Source: Brevibacillus fortis
GTDB lineage: Bacteria; Bacillota; Bacilli; Brevibacillales; Brevibacillaceae
Direction of reading: 5' to 3'
Assembly (NCBI RefSeq): GCF_003013395.1
Contig: NZ_PXZM01000033.1
Location: 50,626 to 114,625, forward strand
Length of the DNA: 64,000 bases
The notes beneath the pieces were generated by a model. The model worked only from the letters and a program-made list of their open reading frames with translations, had not been told where the DNA came from and made no database searches. The position numbers and the translations under genes are program-made. The stretch's first letter is position 1, and each line of letters starts with the position of its first letter. Of the stretch, positions 52,311 to 60,725 are shown in pieces.

Positions 52311-52865
52311 CTATTTCAGCAACAAGCGGGTATTCGCTATGTAAATAATGTCGCCAGCCTTTACATTATGCGGTTGTTCAATCTCCAGCTTGCTCTTGTC
52401 GCGTTTGTTCGGTTGCTTGATGCCTGTACCGTTCTTGGAATGAATATCCTCAATGAACCAGTTCCCGGAAGCTTGATTCAGAACCGCATGCTGCTTGCTG
52501 ATCAAGGCTGCGTATTCCGCGTCCGCCAAGTCGATGTCGACCTCGTTTTGCGAAGAGCTTTTGCCAATCAAAAGGGATGTCTCCCCCTGGATGAACCACT
52601 CCTTTACGCTCTCTCCCTCTTCATCCAATAGAACCAGTTTGGTGACGCCATCCTCTTTCTTTGGCTCCGGTTCGTCGGGGCTTCCGAATTTGACGATAAT
52701 GACTCCAAACAAAAAGAGTCCGAAGGCAATTCCTGTAAAAATTTTCAGAGTGTTGCTGTCCGTATAACTAAAGACATAAATAAGTGCACTAATCACAAGG
52801 ATGGAAATCAGCAGCTCTATGAGCTTCACTCTGATGGACTTTTGGTACCCTTTTTTCTTCGCCAC
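52311..52865 (-). CDS. Membrane-anchored FHA protein
   Basis: 184 residues from a GTG at 52865 with GGGGGT seven bases upstream. Two adjacent transmembrane helices (LLISILVISALIYVFS, IFTGIAFGLFLFGVIIVKF) near the N-terminus, then a cytoplasmic FHA domain (LLIGKSSSQNEVDIDL, SKQHAVLNQASGNWFIEDIH, SKNGTGI). It would place a phosphothreonine-binding module at the inner face of the membrane, a plausible recruiting point for the cytoplasmic apparatus. Second FHA gene of the operon. Confidence 0.85.
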   Translation of the reverse strand: MAKKKGYQKSIRVKLIELLISILVISALIYVFSYTDSNTLKIFTGIAFGLFLFGVIIVKFGSPDEPEPKKEDGVTKLVLLDEEGESVKEWFIQGETSLLIGKSSSQNEVDIDLADAEYAALISKQHAVLNQASGNWFIEDIHSKNGTGIKQPNKRDKSKLEIEQPHNVKAGDIIYIANTRLLLK

Positions 52866-53054
52866 ATGTTTACCCCCAATCAACTACCTATGAATGCTCG
52901 TGATCAAAAGACGAATTTTTGAACTTCCTTTTAAGAAAAATGCTCCGAGCTTTGGGCGAATGGTGTATGTATAGACATCCATCCAAAGACAGGAGCAGGT
53001 TGCTACTACCTCTATGTCATGAAAGAGCTGTCATCCAAGCCCGATTTTTCCATC

Positions 53055-53504
53055 TTATTTTTTCTTCATGCGGAAAAACTGTTCAAACATATCCGTCGTA
53101 TCCAGTGGATTTTTTTTGCCGGACTTCATGCTGTCATTCATCTCGCCTGTCTTCGGATTAAATCCAAAAAATCGTTCAAAGGTGCTTCCCAAATCTTCGA
53201 AGTTCACACCTGGTACAGACTGTGCTTGCTGCTGTTTGCTTTGCCCTTGTTTCTTGCCACTTGTATGGCCTGTCTGTTGTTTCTTCTGCTGAAAAGCTTC
53301 GTAACGTGCATCGTATGCCTCACGCAAGGCTGGGTCCTGCAATGTCTGATAGGCCTCGGTAATTTCTTTAAAGATTCGCTCTGACTCACTGCTCCCGGCA
53401 TTGACATCCGGATGATGCTGCTTTGCCAGTTGTCGGTATGCTTTTTTGATGTCATTCGTGGAAGCTTGTTTGGTTAGCCCCAGAATCTCATAATAATTTT
53501 TCAT
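53055..53504 (-). CDS. J-domain co-chaperone (DnaJ N-terminal domain only)
   Basis: 149 residues. Residues 1-68 are a canonical J domain (YYEILGLTKQASTNDIKKAY, HPD at 31-33, YQTLQDPALREAYD). A Gln/Lys-rich linker and a short C-terminal segment (EDLGSTFERFFGFNP, FEQFFRMKKK) follow; there is no zinc finger or peptide-binding region. It is likely the dedicated partner of the large Hsp70-type ATPase encoded in the same operon, stimulating its hydrolysis on a sheath or baseplate client. Located between the tube gene and the FHA genes. Confidence 0.88.
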   Translation of the reverse strand: MKNYYEILGLTKQASTNDIKKAYRQLAKQHHPDVNAGSSESERIFKEITEAYQTLQDPALREAYDARYEAFQQKKQQTGHTSGKKQGQSKQQQAQSVPGVNFEDLGSTFERFFGFNPKTGEMNDSMKSGKKNPLDTTDMFEQFFRMKKK

Positions 53505-53544
53505 GCGCGCACCCTCTGTCTGGCAATGATTTTGTTTATTTTGT

Positions 53545-53583
53545 AGAGCCGTACCTCGAACACGGCTTTCGAGGTACGGCTCT
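53545..53583 (-). promoter_or_regulatory. Strong hairpin after the tube gene, putative attenuator or mRNA-stabilising element
   Basis: agagccgtacctcga (53545-53559) and tcgaggtacggctct (53569-53583) pair perfectly over 15 bases with a nine-base loop, 24 bases after the Hcp-like stop. No T-run follows on the coding strand. It likely sets a boundary between the abundant sheath/tube transcript and the less needed downstream genes, by processing or partial termination. Confidence 0.6.
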
Positions 53584-53606
53584 TCCTACCTTACTTCTCT
53601 CAAAAC

Positions 53607-54032
53607 CTAAACAGCGTAGCCGCCTTCGATTTTTGTGAGTTCGGTTTTGTCTTTCTTTTGCTTGATGAAGATGCTGAATGTTCCTACACCCTCGGTATCA
53701 CCGAAGGTCTCGTTGTAATCTACTACGAATGCGTTCGGGAAGTAGATTTTGCGGATCACTTGATCAGCAGCGATTACTTCCAGTGTCACTTTGCGGTAGC
53801 AATCCGCTTTTTCTGCTGGTACCAAAGACCAGAGAGCCAGCTTCATGGTGTCATCCGCACTGTCACCATCTGTTGCCGTGATGATTTTACCAGTCAGTTT
53901 CAGTGTTGCACCCACATCTGTCGAGCGCGCGTTGGAATCGTCTGGCGTGTCAGTGTCGTACTTCACTGTCTGAATGTTGTCCATGCCCAGCTCAATTGTT
54001 TCAGAACCTTCTACTTTGAGTCGAAAACCCAT
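53607..54032 (-). CDS. Hcp-like tube protein
   Basis: 141 residues, start at the ATG at 54032 behind AAGGAGGT. Predicted almost all beta with one helix: GFRLKVEGSETIELGMDNI, ATLKLTGKIITATDG, MKLALWSLVPAEKADCYRKV, VTLEVIAADQVIRKIYFPN, FSIFIKQKK. Size and strand order fit Hcp/phage gpV-type tube subunits, which form stacked hexamer rings inside a contractile sheath. It directly follows the sheath gene (as hcp follows tssBC) and has the best ribosome site of the operon, fitting a high-copy protein. The assignment is by layout and context, not strong identity. Confidence 0.6.
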   Translation of the reverse strand: MGFRLKVEGSETIELGMDNIQTVKYDTDTPDDSNARSTDVGATLKLTGKIITATDGDSADDTMKLALWSLVPAEKADCYRKVTLEVIAADQVIRKIYFPNAFVVDYNETFGDTEGVGTFSIFIKQKKDKTELTKIEGGYAV

Positions 54033-54182
54033 GAATAAAACCTCCTTGAAATGAAATCTTGCTCTCGAATTACCTGATTGGCTTCGAGGCTTATGTGTAA
54101 GGGTGCGTTTTGGAAAACACACCTCTAACCACCTGCGTAATGTGTCAAAAAGTTTCATAAACAGCTCTCCAGAGGGCGGGGG

Positions 54183-56351
54183 CTATGCTTTGACCGGAGT
54201 CGTTCCTTTGGTGATGGTGACCTCCAGGTTTTTCACATTGCCGTTGAACACCAGATCGATATGGCACAGGTTGCTCTTGTCATCGATGATGTAGCTCATG
54301 TCATCACCATCGTGAATGATGGAGTTCACGAAACCGCGCGTGCCGAGCCATTTGCTTTTTTGGCTGCTCGGATTGTTACTGAAGAACTTCACGATATTGT
54401 CGTGTTTGAAATCACCAGTCTGGAAGCGGAGAATCCGCTCGATATAAGTACTGACCAGTGTTTTGTAGATGGAATCAAAGCCGTCCTCTGCCATAGCGAG
54501 GCTGCGTGCCTTGTACACCGTAATTCGCTTGATATCTTTGCCTTGGATTTGTGCATTTTCCGAAGAGAAGACGAATCCAAAGTTTTTGCGATTGATGGAA
54601 TCTTTGATGTTATTCGTGAAGCCGGAGATTTCTTTGGCCATTGTAGTGACAGCGCGCAGTCCATTTTCACCTGCTTCGATGTCAAAGCGCACACCCGGAT
54701 ATTCGCGGCTAACCACTTTGAATGCTTCGCGCAAGTATTCCGGACATTGGTACGCTGCTACAACACCTGCGGCTACATAGCTCGCACCGACATAGACTCC
54801 CTCGATCCAGAGCTTCAGGATGTCTTCTTTTTCCTGGGACAGCTTCACGCCGTCTTCGGTTTGCAGCATTCTGCTGTCGATGACAACTCCTGATTTGTCT
54901 TTCGGAATAATCGTGAAGTTCGGAATGCAAGGGATCGCGAATTCACTGAATTCTTTGCGCACCAAGATTCCGCACTTGTCGATGTATTTATCAATGCCCG
55001 CAGTCGCCATGCTGTTGAAGGTCGTTTCTTCACCTGTACTGAAGCTGAAGAACACTTGTACCTTGAAGTCCTTGACGACCTGGAGCAGCATGGTGAGCGA
55101 TTCCATCGTATTGCCGTCCTGTTTGACGACCTTTTCGTTACCACGGAAACGCTCGCGGGTCACTGTTGCTTTTCCGGCGGAATCCATATCAACAGATGGA
55201 ACGATTCCGAACCAGATTGTATCCGTGAAGTCGTTTTTCGCGTTGACTGTGTTCAGGTATGTCTCCAAGCGTGGAATGTTGCTGGACTTCACGAGCATGT
55301 CGAGCTTCGTGTTTGTGATCAGCATCGCAGGCTGCATGCCTTTGTTTTTGGTCACGTACTGATCGAAGTACATCTTCACGCCCAAAATTTTCTCAACCAA
55401 AGGCTTCACCGTTTTTACGAAGTCGTCCTTGGCATTTTTGTAGAACTCCAGATACGTATTGTAGTTCTGTACTTCTGTCTCAATGTTGACTTCGGTATGT
55501 ACCGTCGGCAGCGGGCAGAAGGTGCGCACCACGAGATCTTTTACATAGGAGGATGGTGTCTCAGTGATCGACTCGTAATCCTCTTCGAAAACGTTCATCA
55601 GTCCGTTTCCGCTGTTTTCATCGAGAACCATCAGCTCACGGCTGTCACTCTTCGGTGCCTCGATGATCTTCAGTTCACCGTCTTCCCCAATCGTCAGCAT
55701 ACCGATCTGAATCGCTTCGGATTGGTTCTCCTCTTGTGCGCCGCCCAAGAGCAGTCGTGTTTTGATATCTTCAATCGCCAACGGTAGCATCGCCATGACG
55801 TTGTTGTAGTTTTTGCTGGCATCCTCGAACATCGTGTTCAGCTTGTCACCGAGATCGAGCTTCTTCGGATCGCCATCATCGAGCTTTTCGTAATGACCGT
55901 ACAAGTAGTGAATCTCTTTGCGCACCTGACGGATGTCATCCATCACTTTTTTCGGGGAAATCATATCGAGCAAATTCTCGAATTTGAAATCCACATTGGT
56001 GATTCCTTGGCTGCGCTTGGTGTCGATCAGGGTAAACAGCATTTTCAAGAAGTCGTTGCTCTGATCGATCTTGATTTCGGAAATCGCATCCTCTGCAATT
56101 CCATCAGGCTTTTTCAAGGTGTACATGACCTTTTGGTTCGCTGCATTGTAGAACGAATACACACTTGGAGAGAACTTGTCCAAAAACTCATCGAAGCTGC
56201 GTACGAGAAGATGCTCGTTAATCTCTTTGATCTTGTCGTCACTGAGACTGTCGATGCCTTTTACATCTCCAACAATGGTGATCAGGTCCAATTTTTCCGG
56301 GTTGATCTCTTCGAACAGCATGGTTCGGTTGGTCTGGTTAATAATGTCCAT
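54183..56351 (-). CDS. Contractile sheath protein, TssB-TssC-like fusion
   Basis: 722 residues from the ATG at 56351 (AAAGGGG site). Residues ~20-190 follow TssB: LITIVGDVKGIDSLSDDKIK then LVRSFDEFLDKFSPSV (compare the TssB stretch of a PL-x-x-R-x-F-x-x-I-D-x-x-x-F-D-x-V core), NVDFKFENLLDMISPKKVMD (compare L-x-F-x-x-x-x-D-F-x-P), then a helix. After a linker (190-300), ~300-722 follow the TssC/tail-sheath plan: FAIPCIPNFTIIPKD, YVAAGVVAAYQCPEY, TYIERILRFQTGDF, and a final strand NLEVTITKG. Normally two proteins, TssB (~160) and TssC (~490). First gene of the operon. Assignment by eye, needs profile or structure comparison. Confidence 0.6.
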   Translation of the reverse strand: MDIINQTNRTMLFEEINPEKLDLITIVGDVKGIDSLSDDKIKEINEHLLVRSFDEFLDKFSPSVYSFYNAANQKVMYTLKKPDGIAEDAISEIKIDQSNDFLKMLFTLIDTKRSQGITNVDFKFENLLDMISPKKVMDDIRQVRKEIHYLYGHYEKLDDGDPKKLDLGDKLNTMFEDASKNYNNVMAMLPLAIEDIKTRLLLGGAQEENQSEAIQIGMLTIGEDGELKIIEAPKSDSRELMVLDENSGNGLMNVFEEDYESITETPSSYVKDLVVRTFCPLPTVHTEVNIETEVQNYNTYLEFYKNAKDDFVKTVKPLVEKILGVKMYFDQYVTKNKGMQPAMLITNTKLDMLVKSSNIPRLETYLNTVNAKNDFTDTIWFGIVPSVDMDSAGKATVTRERFRGNEKVVKQDGNTMESLTMLLQVVKDFKVQVFFSFSTGEETTFNSMATAGIDKYIDKCGILVRKEFSEFAIPCIPNFTIIPKDKSGVVIDSRMLQTEDGVKLSQEKEDILKLWIEGVYVGASYVAAGVVAAYQCPEYLREAFKVVSREYPGVRFDIEAGENGLRAVTTMAKEISGFTNNIKDSINRKNFGFVFSSENAQIQGKDIKRITVYKARSLAMAEDGFDSIYKTLVSTYIERILRFQTGDFKHDNIVKFFSNNPSSQKSKWLGTRGFVNSIIHDGDDMSYIIDDKSNLCHIDLVFNGNVKNLEVTITKGTTPVKA

Positions 56352-56903
56352 AAATGGCCCCTTTCTGTTGTCTGCATAACCACTTAGTCCTACTTGATAG
56401 ATGATGAGTCCTACTTCTCGAATAAAAACGAAATCCGTGACATTTATACCAAAAACAAACAAAAAATCTTGCCTCTAAATTAAACGTAGCCCGCATTATT
56501 TGTCAACATTCCGCAAATTGCGACAAATTTCCTATGTCTAGATGACCATTCCCAGCATTTAGACCCATTTTATGCCACAAATCTTCCTTTTCTTGGATTT
56601 GCGTTTTATGCTGAAGACACCGAGTCTCCTTTCCTAAGTTCTTCGGAAAAATAGTGATGAACCTTGCCTTGTCCACTCTTTTACTAGGAAAGAAGCACAA
56701 GGACTGATAGATCATTCTCCCTAGTTGCCGCTGGGGAGACATATGCATTCACATCATATTTACATAAATGGCTGTAATTAACTTTTATATACATCGGCAA
56801 TAGGATACCGATCTTTTATACGAAGAAACATTTATAGGTAAATCGTCCCATTTTAGTAAGTCATGAACTTTTTTAAAATTTTTTTCAGAAAAAAGGTGAA
56901 TGT
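56352..56903. promoter_or_regulatory. Divergent control region of the injection-system operon and the vWA gene
   Basis: 552 AT-rich bases between the sheath gene (leftward) and the vWA gene (rightward). Several TATA-like hexamers are seen (for example around 56785 and 56815), but none is decisive. An 81-codon frame at 56503-56748 on the minus strand has no ribosome site and an odd composition, so I do not call it a gene. A bidirectional promoter is expected here. Confidence 0.5.
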
Positions 56904-58943
56904 ATGTACAAAAATCGTCAGTCAACCCTCTCTCTACCGCCACTTTTTCGAATGGTGGTCATCGGACTGCTCCTCCCCATGCTCTTCTTGTCCGCTCCCC
57001 TTTCTGCGGGGGCAAATGGAACAGCAGATGCGGGAGTGGACGCGGTCTTTGTCATTGATACGAGTAATTCCATGAACAAAACCGACCCTGGCAAAACAGC
57101 CGCAGAAGTCATGAGCATGTTTATTGACATGAGTGAAGCCACGCGTACCCGCATTGGCTTTGTCGCCTATAATGATCGGATTGTACAAGCTCAGTCTCTA
57201 GCGAGCATGGCCGAAGCAAGGGATCGGGAACAGCTCAAGCGAACGATTCAAGGTTTGCGATACTCCGGGTATTCCGATTTAGGGCTTGGTTTGCGCAGAG
57301 GGGCAGAGATGATTGAAAAAGCAAAGGACCCGGCTCGCAAGCCATTTTTGATCCTTCTATCAGACGGGGGAACAGATTTGCGGCAAAATGCGAGTGGCAG
57401 GAGTATAGCAGGCTCCAACAGGGACGTGGAGACAGCTATCTCGAAAGCAAAAGCGCAAGGCTATCCAATCTATACGATTGGCCTCAATAGCGATGGCTCC
57501 GTTCAAAAGGAACAATTGAAAAAAATCGCCGAAGCTACCGACGGAACTTCCTTCGTCACACAAAGTACGGATGATTTGCCTGAAATCTTCAATCAGATTT
57601 TTGCCAAGCATATTCAATCGCAGCTCGTATCGGTGGCAGCCATGACAGCTACCGGGGGCTTGCAGGAAGTGACTGTGACCATTCCTAACGCCAGCATGCA
57701 GGAAGCGAACATCATCCTGTTGTCCAACAATCCGCTGCTGGAATCGCAAGTGTACTATCAATCGCAAAATGTTCATTTTATGAAATCAAAAAAATATTCG
57801 CTGATGAAAATAGAAAAGCCGAAGAAAGGGAACTATCTCGTAAAATTTCGAGGCAAACCCGGGGATTTGGTGAAAATCAATTTACTGGGGAATTACAGTT
57901 TGACGGCTGGTTTCGAGGTCAAGCCTGAACCTGTTATCAAGGGGAATCCTGCTACGTTCACTACCTATCTCCAGCATCTGGAGGGGGGCAAACGACTGGA
58001 TGACAAGGATGTGTACGCATCCATGCAAGCAGAATTGATCGTAAACGATCTCGCGGGGAAAAAAGAAGAAAAGATCCCGATGAAGAACCTTAGCGATCGT
58101 TTTACAGTCGACTACGTCTTCCCTCATACGGGCAAATATGAGTGGAGAATTTTTATGAACGGCCCAGACTTTTATCGTGAGACGGCTACAACCGTATATG
58201 ACATTACGAATATCGCGCCAGTTGCTACTTCGGTAAATACCTTGACGATCGAGAAGGAAAACGGAGAGCAGGCTATCGATTTGGGCTCGTTCTTCACAGA
58301 CGCCAATAACGACAAGCTGACCTATACGATCGTCACGGCTGATCCGGACGAGCGATTCGTCGCTACGATTCAAGACGCGGCTCTGAAGCTGTCACCAGAG
58401 AAAAGCGGTACATCAGAAATCACCATCACCGCGACGGATACGGAAGGTGCAAGCGTTACAGGGCCGCTCGTCATTACCGTGCACTCGGTCTGGGATCGCT
58501 ACATCACCATCGGCATGATTGTATTGCTCGTAGCGGCAATCGGCTACGGTGTTTACCTGCTTACACGTCCCAAGCCTGCCTTTGTGGGTCGTCTTGAGGG
58601 ATATTTCCTGCATACAGCAAGCGGCAACGACATCCCTGTCAAGTTTTGGCCTCTCGCCTCCTTTGGCAAGAAACAGCGGATCACGTTGCAGGAGCTGTTC
58701 ACCAGTTTGGATGTGAATGAGCATTTGCCTGAAGCACAGAAGATTTACTTCCAGCCAGGAAAAAATCAGACACTGCTCTTGGTCAATCATAGTCATTGCA
58801 CAGTTGAGCGGGGCAAGGAAGCCATGCCCCGACATAAAAAGCTCGTCCTCCAATACAACGACAAGGTGTATGTTACCTTCGAGGATCGGATGACGGAGAT
58901 CGAAATTCGCTTTAAGAAATCATCTAGTGAGGAAGCTTCCTAA
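56904..58943 (+). CDS. von Willebrand A membrane protein
   Basis: 679 residues. N-terminal signal peptide or anchor (MVVIGLLLPMLFLSAPLSA), vWA domain with MIDAS motif DTSNSM (52-57) and LLSDGGTDL, beta domains, a cadherin-like repeat (FFTDANNDKLTYTIV, EITITATDTEGASV), then a transmembrane helix (about 535-555, ITIGMIVLLVAAIGYGVYLL) and a ~120-residue cytoplasmic beta-rich tail that may be FHA-like. The outside-facing vWA part could sense or bind a surface ligand; PpkA kinases of type VI systems carry a vWA domain on the same chain. Here the kinase is the next, convergent gene with a 20-base 3' overlap. SD is AAGGTGA. Confidence 0.8.
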   Translation: MYKNRQSTLSLPPLFRMVVIGLLLPMLFLSAPLSAGANGTADAGVDAVFVIDTSNSMNKTDPGKTAAEVMSMFIDMSEATRTRIGFVAYNDRIVQAQSLASMAEARDREQLKRTIQGLRYSGYSDLGLGLRRGAEMIEKAKDPARKPFLILLSDGGTDLRQNASGRSIAGSNRDVETAISKAKAQGYPIYTIGLNSDGSVQKEQLKKIAEATDGTSFVTQSTDDLPEIFNQIFAKHIQSQLVSVAAMTATGGLQEVTVTIPNASMQEANIILLSNNPLLESQVYYQSQNVHFMKSKKYSLMKIEKPKKGNYLVKFRGKPGDLVKINLLGNYSLTAGFEVKPEPVIKGNPATFTTYLQHLEGGKRLDDKDVYASMQAELIVNDLAGKKEEKIPMKNLSDRFTVDYVFPHTGKYEWRIFMNGPDFYRETATTVYDITNIAPVATSVNTLTIEKENGEQAIDLGSFFTDANNDKLTYTIVTADPDERFVATIQDAALKLSPEKSGTSEITITATDTEGASVTGPLVITVHSVWDRYITIGMIVLLVAAIGYGVYLLTRPKPAFVGRLEGYFLHTASGNDIPVKFWPLASFGKKQRITLQELFTSLDVNEHLPEAQKIYFQPGKNQTLLLVNHSHCTVERGKEAMPRHKKLVLQYNDKVYVTFEDRMTEIEIRFKKSSSEEAS

Positions 58944-59850
58944 GAGAGAAGCGCGTCTTCCCCTTCCATAGTAGATGCTCTGCACGAATCGCTGTCGCAA
59001 ACAGCTTGAGTGTGGGGCATCTTTTTTTCGAGTCAACGGCCAATCCCCACATAATGACATTCGCCAATAGCAGCGGAACCTCAGGATTGATCGTTCGAAG
59101 CGATGGCAAGTGATCCTCAATAACTCTTGCCGCCACATCAACTGGGCGCTCTTTGGTCAGACAGTAATACAGCGTGGCAGCCAGGCTGTAAATATCCGAG
59201 ACTACTCCCTGCTTGGATTGACCCGAGTAAAACTCAAGCGGTGAATATCCTTCTGTGGTCACAATCGGCTTGGGTTCATCACTCACGAAGTAGATCGCAG
59301 AGCCAAAATCGATCAGCACAGGCTGGCCAGCTTCGGTGACCAAGATGTTCTTAGGCTTGATATCGCGGTGAATGATGCCTTTTTTGTGCAAGTAGTCCAA
59401 TCCGTCAAACAACGGAAGTACCGTCTGATGAAGAAATGCTCCCACATCAAGCTCAGCTTGGGCGAATACATACTCATCCAGCGTCTTCCCTTTGCAATAG
59501 TCCACGACGAGATAACCTGTGCCATTTTCGGCAAAATGGTCGATATATCCGATGATATTTGCATGCTTCAGTTCTTTGTGCAGGGATGCCTCCTGCCAAA
59601 AGCTTTCTAGTAGCATCTCGAATTTGCTTTTTAATGACGGCATGCGACACATAACCTTTACGTGATCCAAATCTCGCATAGCCAATGATTGAGGGAAAAA
59701 CTCTTTGAGAATGAGAGTCCGCTTGCTTTTCATATGGTAGACCACATACACATTCGACAACTCACTTGTGGAAATGGTCTTTTTGATTCGATAGGCTTTT
59801 TGCAGGATCGTGCCTTTTCTTAGACCTCTTTCTCGTTCTACCTGCCTCAT
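58924..59850 (-). CDS. Hanks-type Ser/Thr protein kinase (PpkA-like)
   Basis: 308 residues from the ATG at 59850, chosen for its AGGGGGC site. Complete kinase core: invariant Lys in LILKEFF, HANIIGYIDHF, catalytic HRDIKPKN, DFGSAIYF (in place of DFG-x-A), EGYSPLEFYS and SDIYSLAATLYYCL. No transmembrane or PASTA segment; the last ~40 residues are basic. Likely phosphorylates FHA proteins or the degenerate PP2C of the neighbouring operon, and is opposed by the PP2C at 50865. Transcribed convergently with the vWA gene. Its own promoter lies in the gap before the PEP-mutase gene. Confidence 0.85.
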   Translation of the reverse strand: MRQVERERGLRKGTILQKAYRIKKTISTSELSNVYVVYHMKSKRTLILKEFFPQSLAMRDLDHVKVMCRMPSLKSKFEMLLESFWQEASLHKELKHANIIGYIDHFAENGTGYLVVDYCKGKTLDEYVFAQAELDVGAFLHQTVLPLFDGLDYLHKKGIIHRDIKPKNILVTEAGQPVLIDFGSAIYFVSDEPKPIVTTEGYSPLEFYSGQSKQGVVSDIYSLAATLYYCLTKERPVDVAARVIEDHLPSLRTINPEVPLLLANVIMWGLAVDSKKRCPTLKLFATAIRAEHLLWKGKTRFSLRKLPH

Positions 59851-59940
59851 GACATAGCCCCCTATCTTTCCTCTCAAAAAATGATAACGAAAGATGGGGG
59901 ATTCTGGCAATATGATTTCGCTTCACGCTGGTTCCATAGA

Positions 59941-60711
59941 TTATCCCTCGTAGAGCGCCCTGCTGTTTTTCTCGGGAATGAGGCGTTCAGCACTTTTACT
60001 CGCGTATGCGGCTATGTGGTCATAGAAATCGTTACCGATACTGAATCGTTTCACGCCCAGCTCCGCCAGCTTATTTGTGTCCGTCAAATTCGGCCGCGAC
60101 AAGACATTCAGCGGTGCTGGCACTTGTTGCACAATACTTCTCGTCTCTTCTTCCGCACATAGCCCGGGGACAAATATGCCACTTGCACCGCTTTCCACAT
60201 AAGCTTTTCCTCGCGAAATCGTTTCCTCGAAAGGATCATCCTTCCGAAAATACGTATCGATTCGCGCATTGATATAAAACCCTTGAAAACCGCGGTTGTC
60301 CAAAGCAACTCTCATTTTTTGCAGCAGAGCTGCCTGCACTCGTGTCTCTTTTAACCCCGGCTTGGTTTTAAACGAATCCTCGATGTTGATGCCAGCAACG
60401 CCCAAGTCAGCCGTTCGCAACACATTTTCTACGATGGTATCAGCGTCTTCACTGTAGCCTGCTTCGATATCTGCTGAAACCGGGATGTGGACGTGGTCTA
60501 CAATCATTTTGATAATCGCCAGATGGAGAGCAAAATCGATCTTTTCCCCATCTGCGAACCCAAGAGACGCCGCGATTCCCCAACTCGTCGTACCAATTGC
60601 TTGAAAGCCGCTTTTCTCTAGAGATCGCGCCGAGAGTACGTCCCAGGCATTCCCTAAAAACAAGAGATCGTCCGTCTGATGTAGCGCGTTGAATTTTTGA
60701 ATGTTGTTCAT
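59941..60711 (-). CDS. Isocitrate lyase/phosphoenolpyruvate mutase family protein
   Basis: 256-residue TIM-barrel enzyme of the PEP-mutase/isocitrate-lyase superfamily (LFLGNAWDVLSARSLEK, GTTSWGIAASLGFADGE, PVSADIEAGYSED, GINIEDS, INARIDTYF, GIFVPG). Members include carboxyphosphonoenolpyruvate mutase and methylisocitrate lyase; this short form is of unknown substrate. The conserved Asp/Glu metal ligands are present in DIEAGY and NIEDS. Start at 60711, behind AGGGGT; an ATG at 60729 would overlap the upstream transporter's stop. It lies 15 bases after the MFS gene, so they share a transcript. Confidence 0.85.
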   Translation of the reverse strand: MNNIQKFNALHQTDDLLFLGNAWDVLSARSLEKSGFQAIGTTSWGIAASLGFADGEKIDFALHLAIIKMIVDHVHIPVSADIEAGYSEDADTIVENVLRTADLGVAGINIEDSFKTKPGLKETRVQAALLQKMRVALDNRGFQGFYINARIDTYFRKDDPFEETISRGKAYVESGASGIFVPGLCAEEETRSIVQQVPAPLNVLSRPNLTDTNKLAELGVKRFSIGNDFYDHIAAYASKSAERLIPEKNSRALYEG

Positions 60712-60725
60712 TTTAGCACCCCTGT

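Noticed and set aside
56503..56748. 81-codon frame on the minus strand upstream of the sheath gene
   Set aside because: No ribosome site, no recognisable pattern, and it sits in a region better explained as the divergent promoter.
26448..59850. Prophage or R-type/F-type tailocin
   Set aside because: No integrase, terminase, portal, capsid, tape-measure, tail fibre, holin or endolysin gene is seen. Regulatory kinase, phosphatase and FHA genes and toxin-bearing VgrG/Rhs fit a secretion system better.
26448..59850. Extracellular injection system of the PVC/Afp kind
   Set aside because: The Afp15-like AAA+ ATPase, gp25-like protein, LysM tube initiator and tail-fibre genes typical of those loci are missing, while membrane anchors and phospho-switch genes are present.
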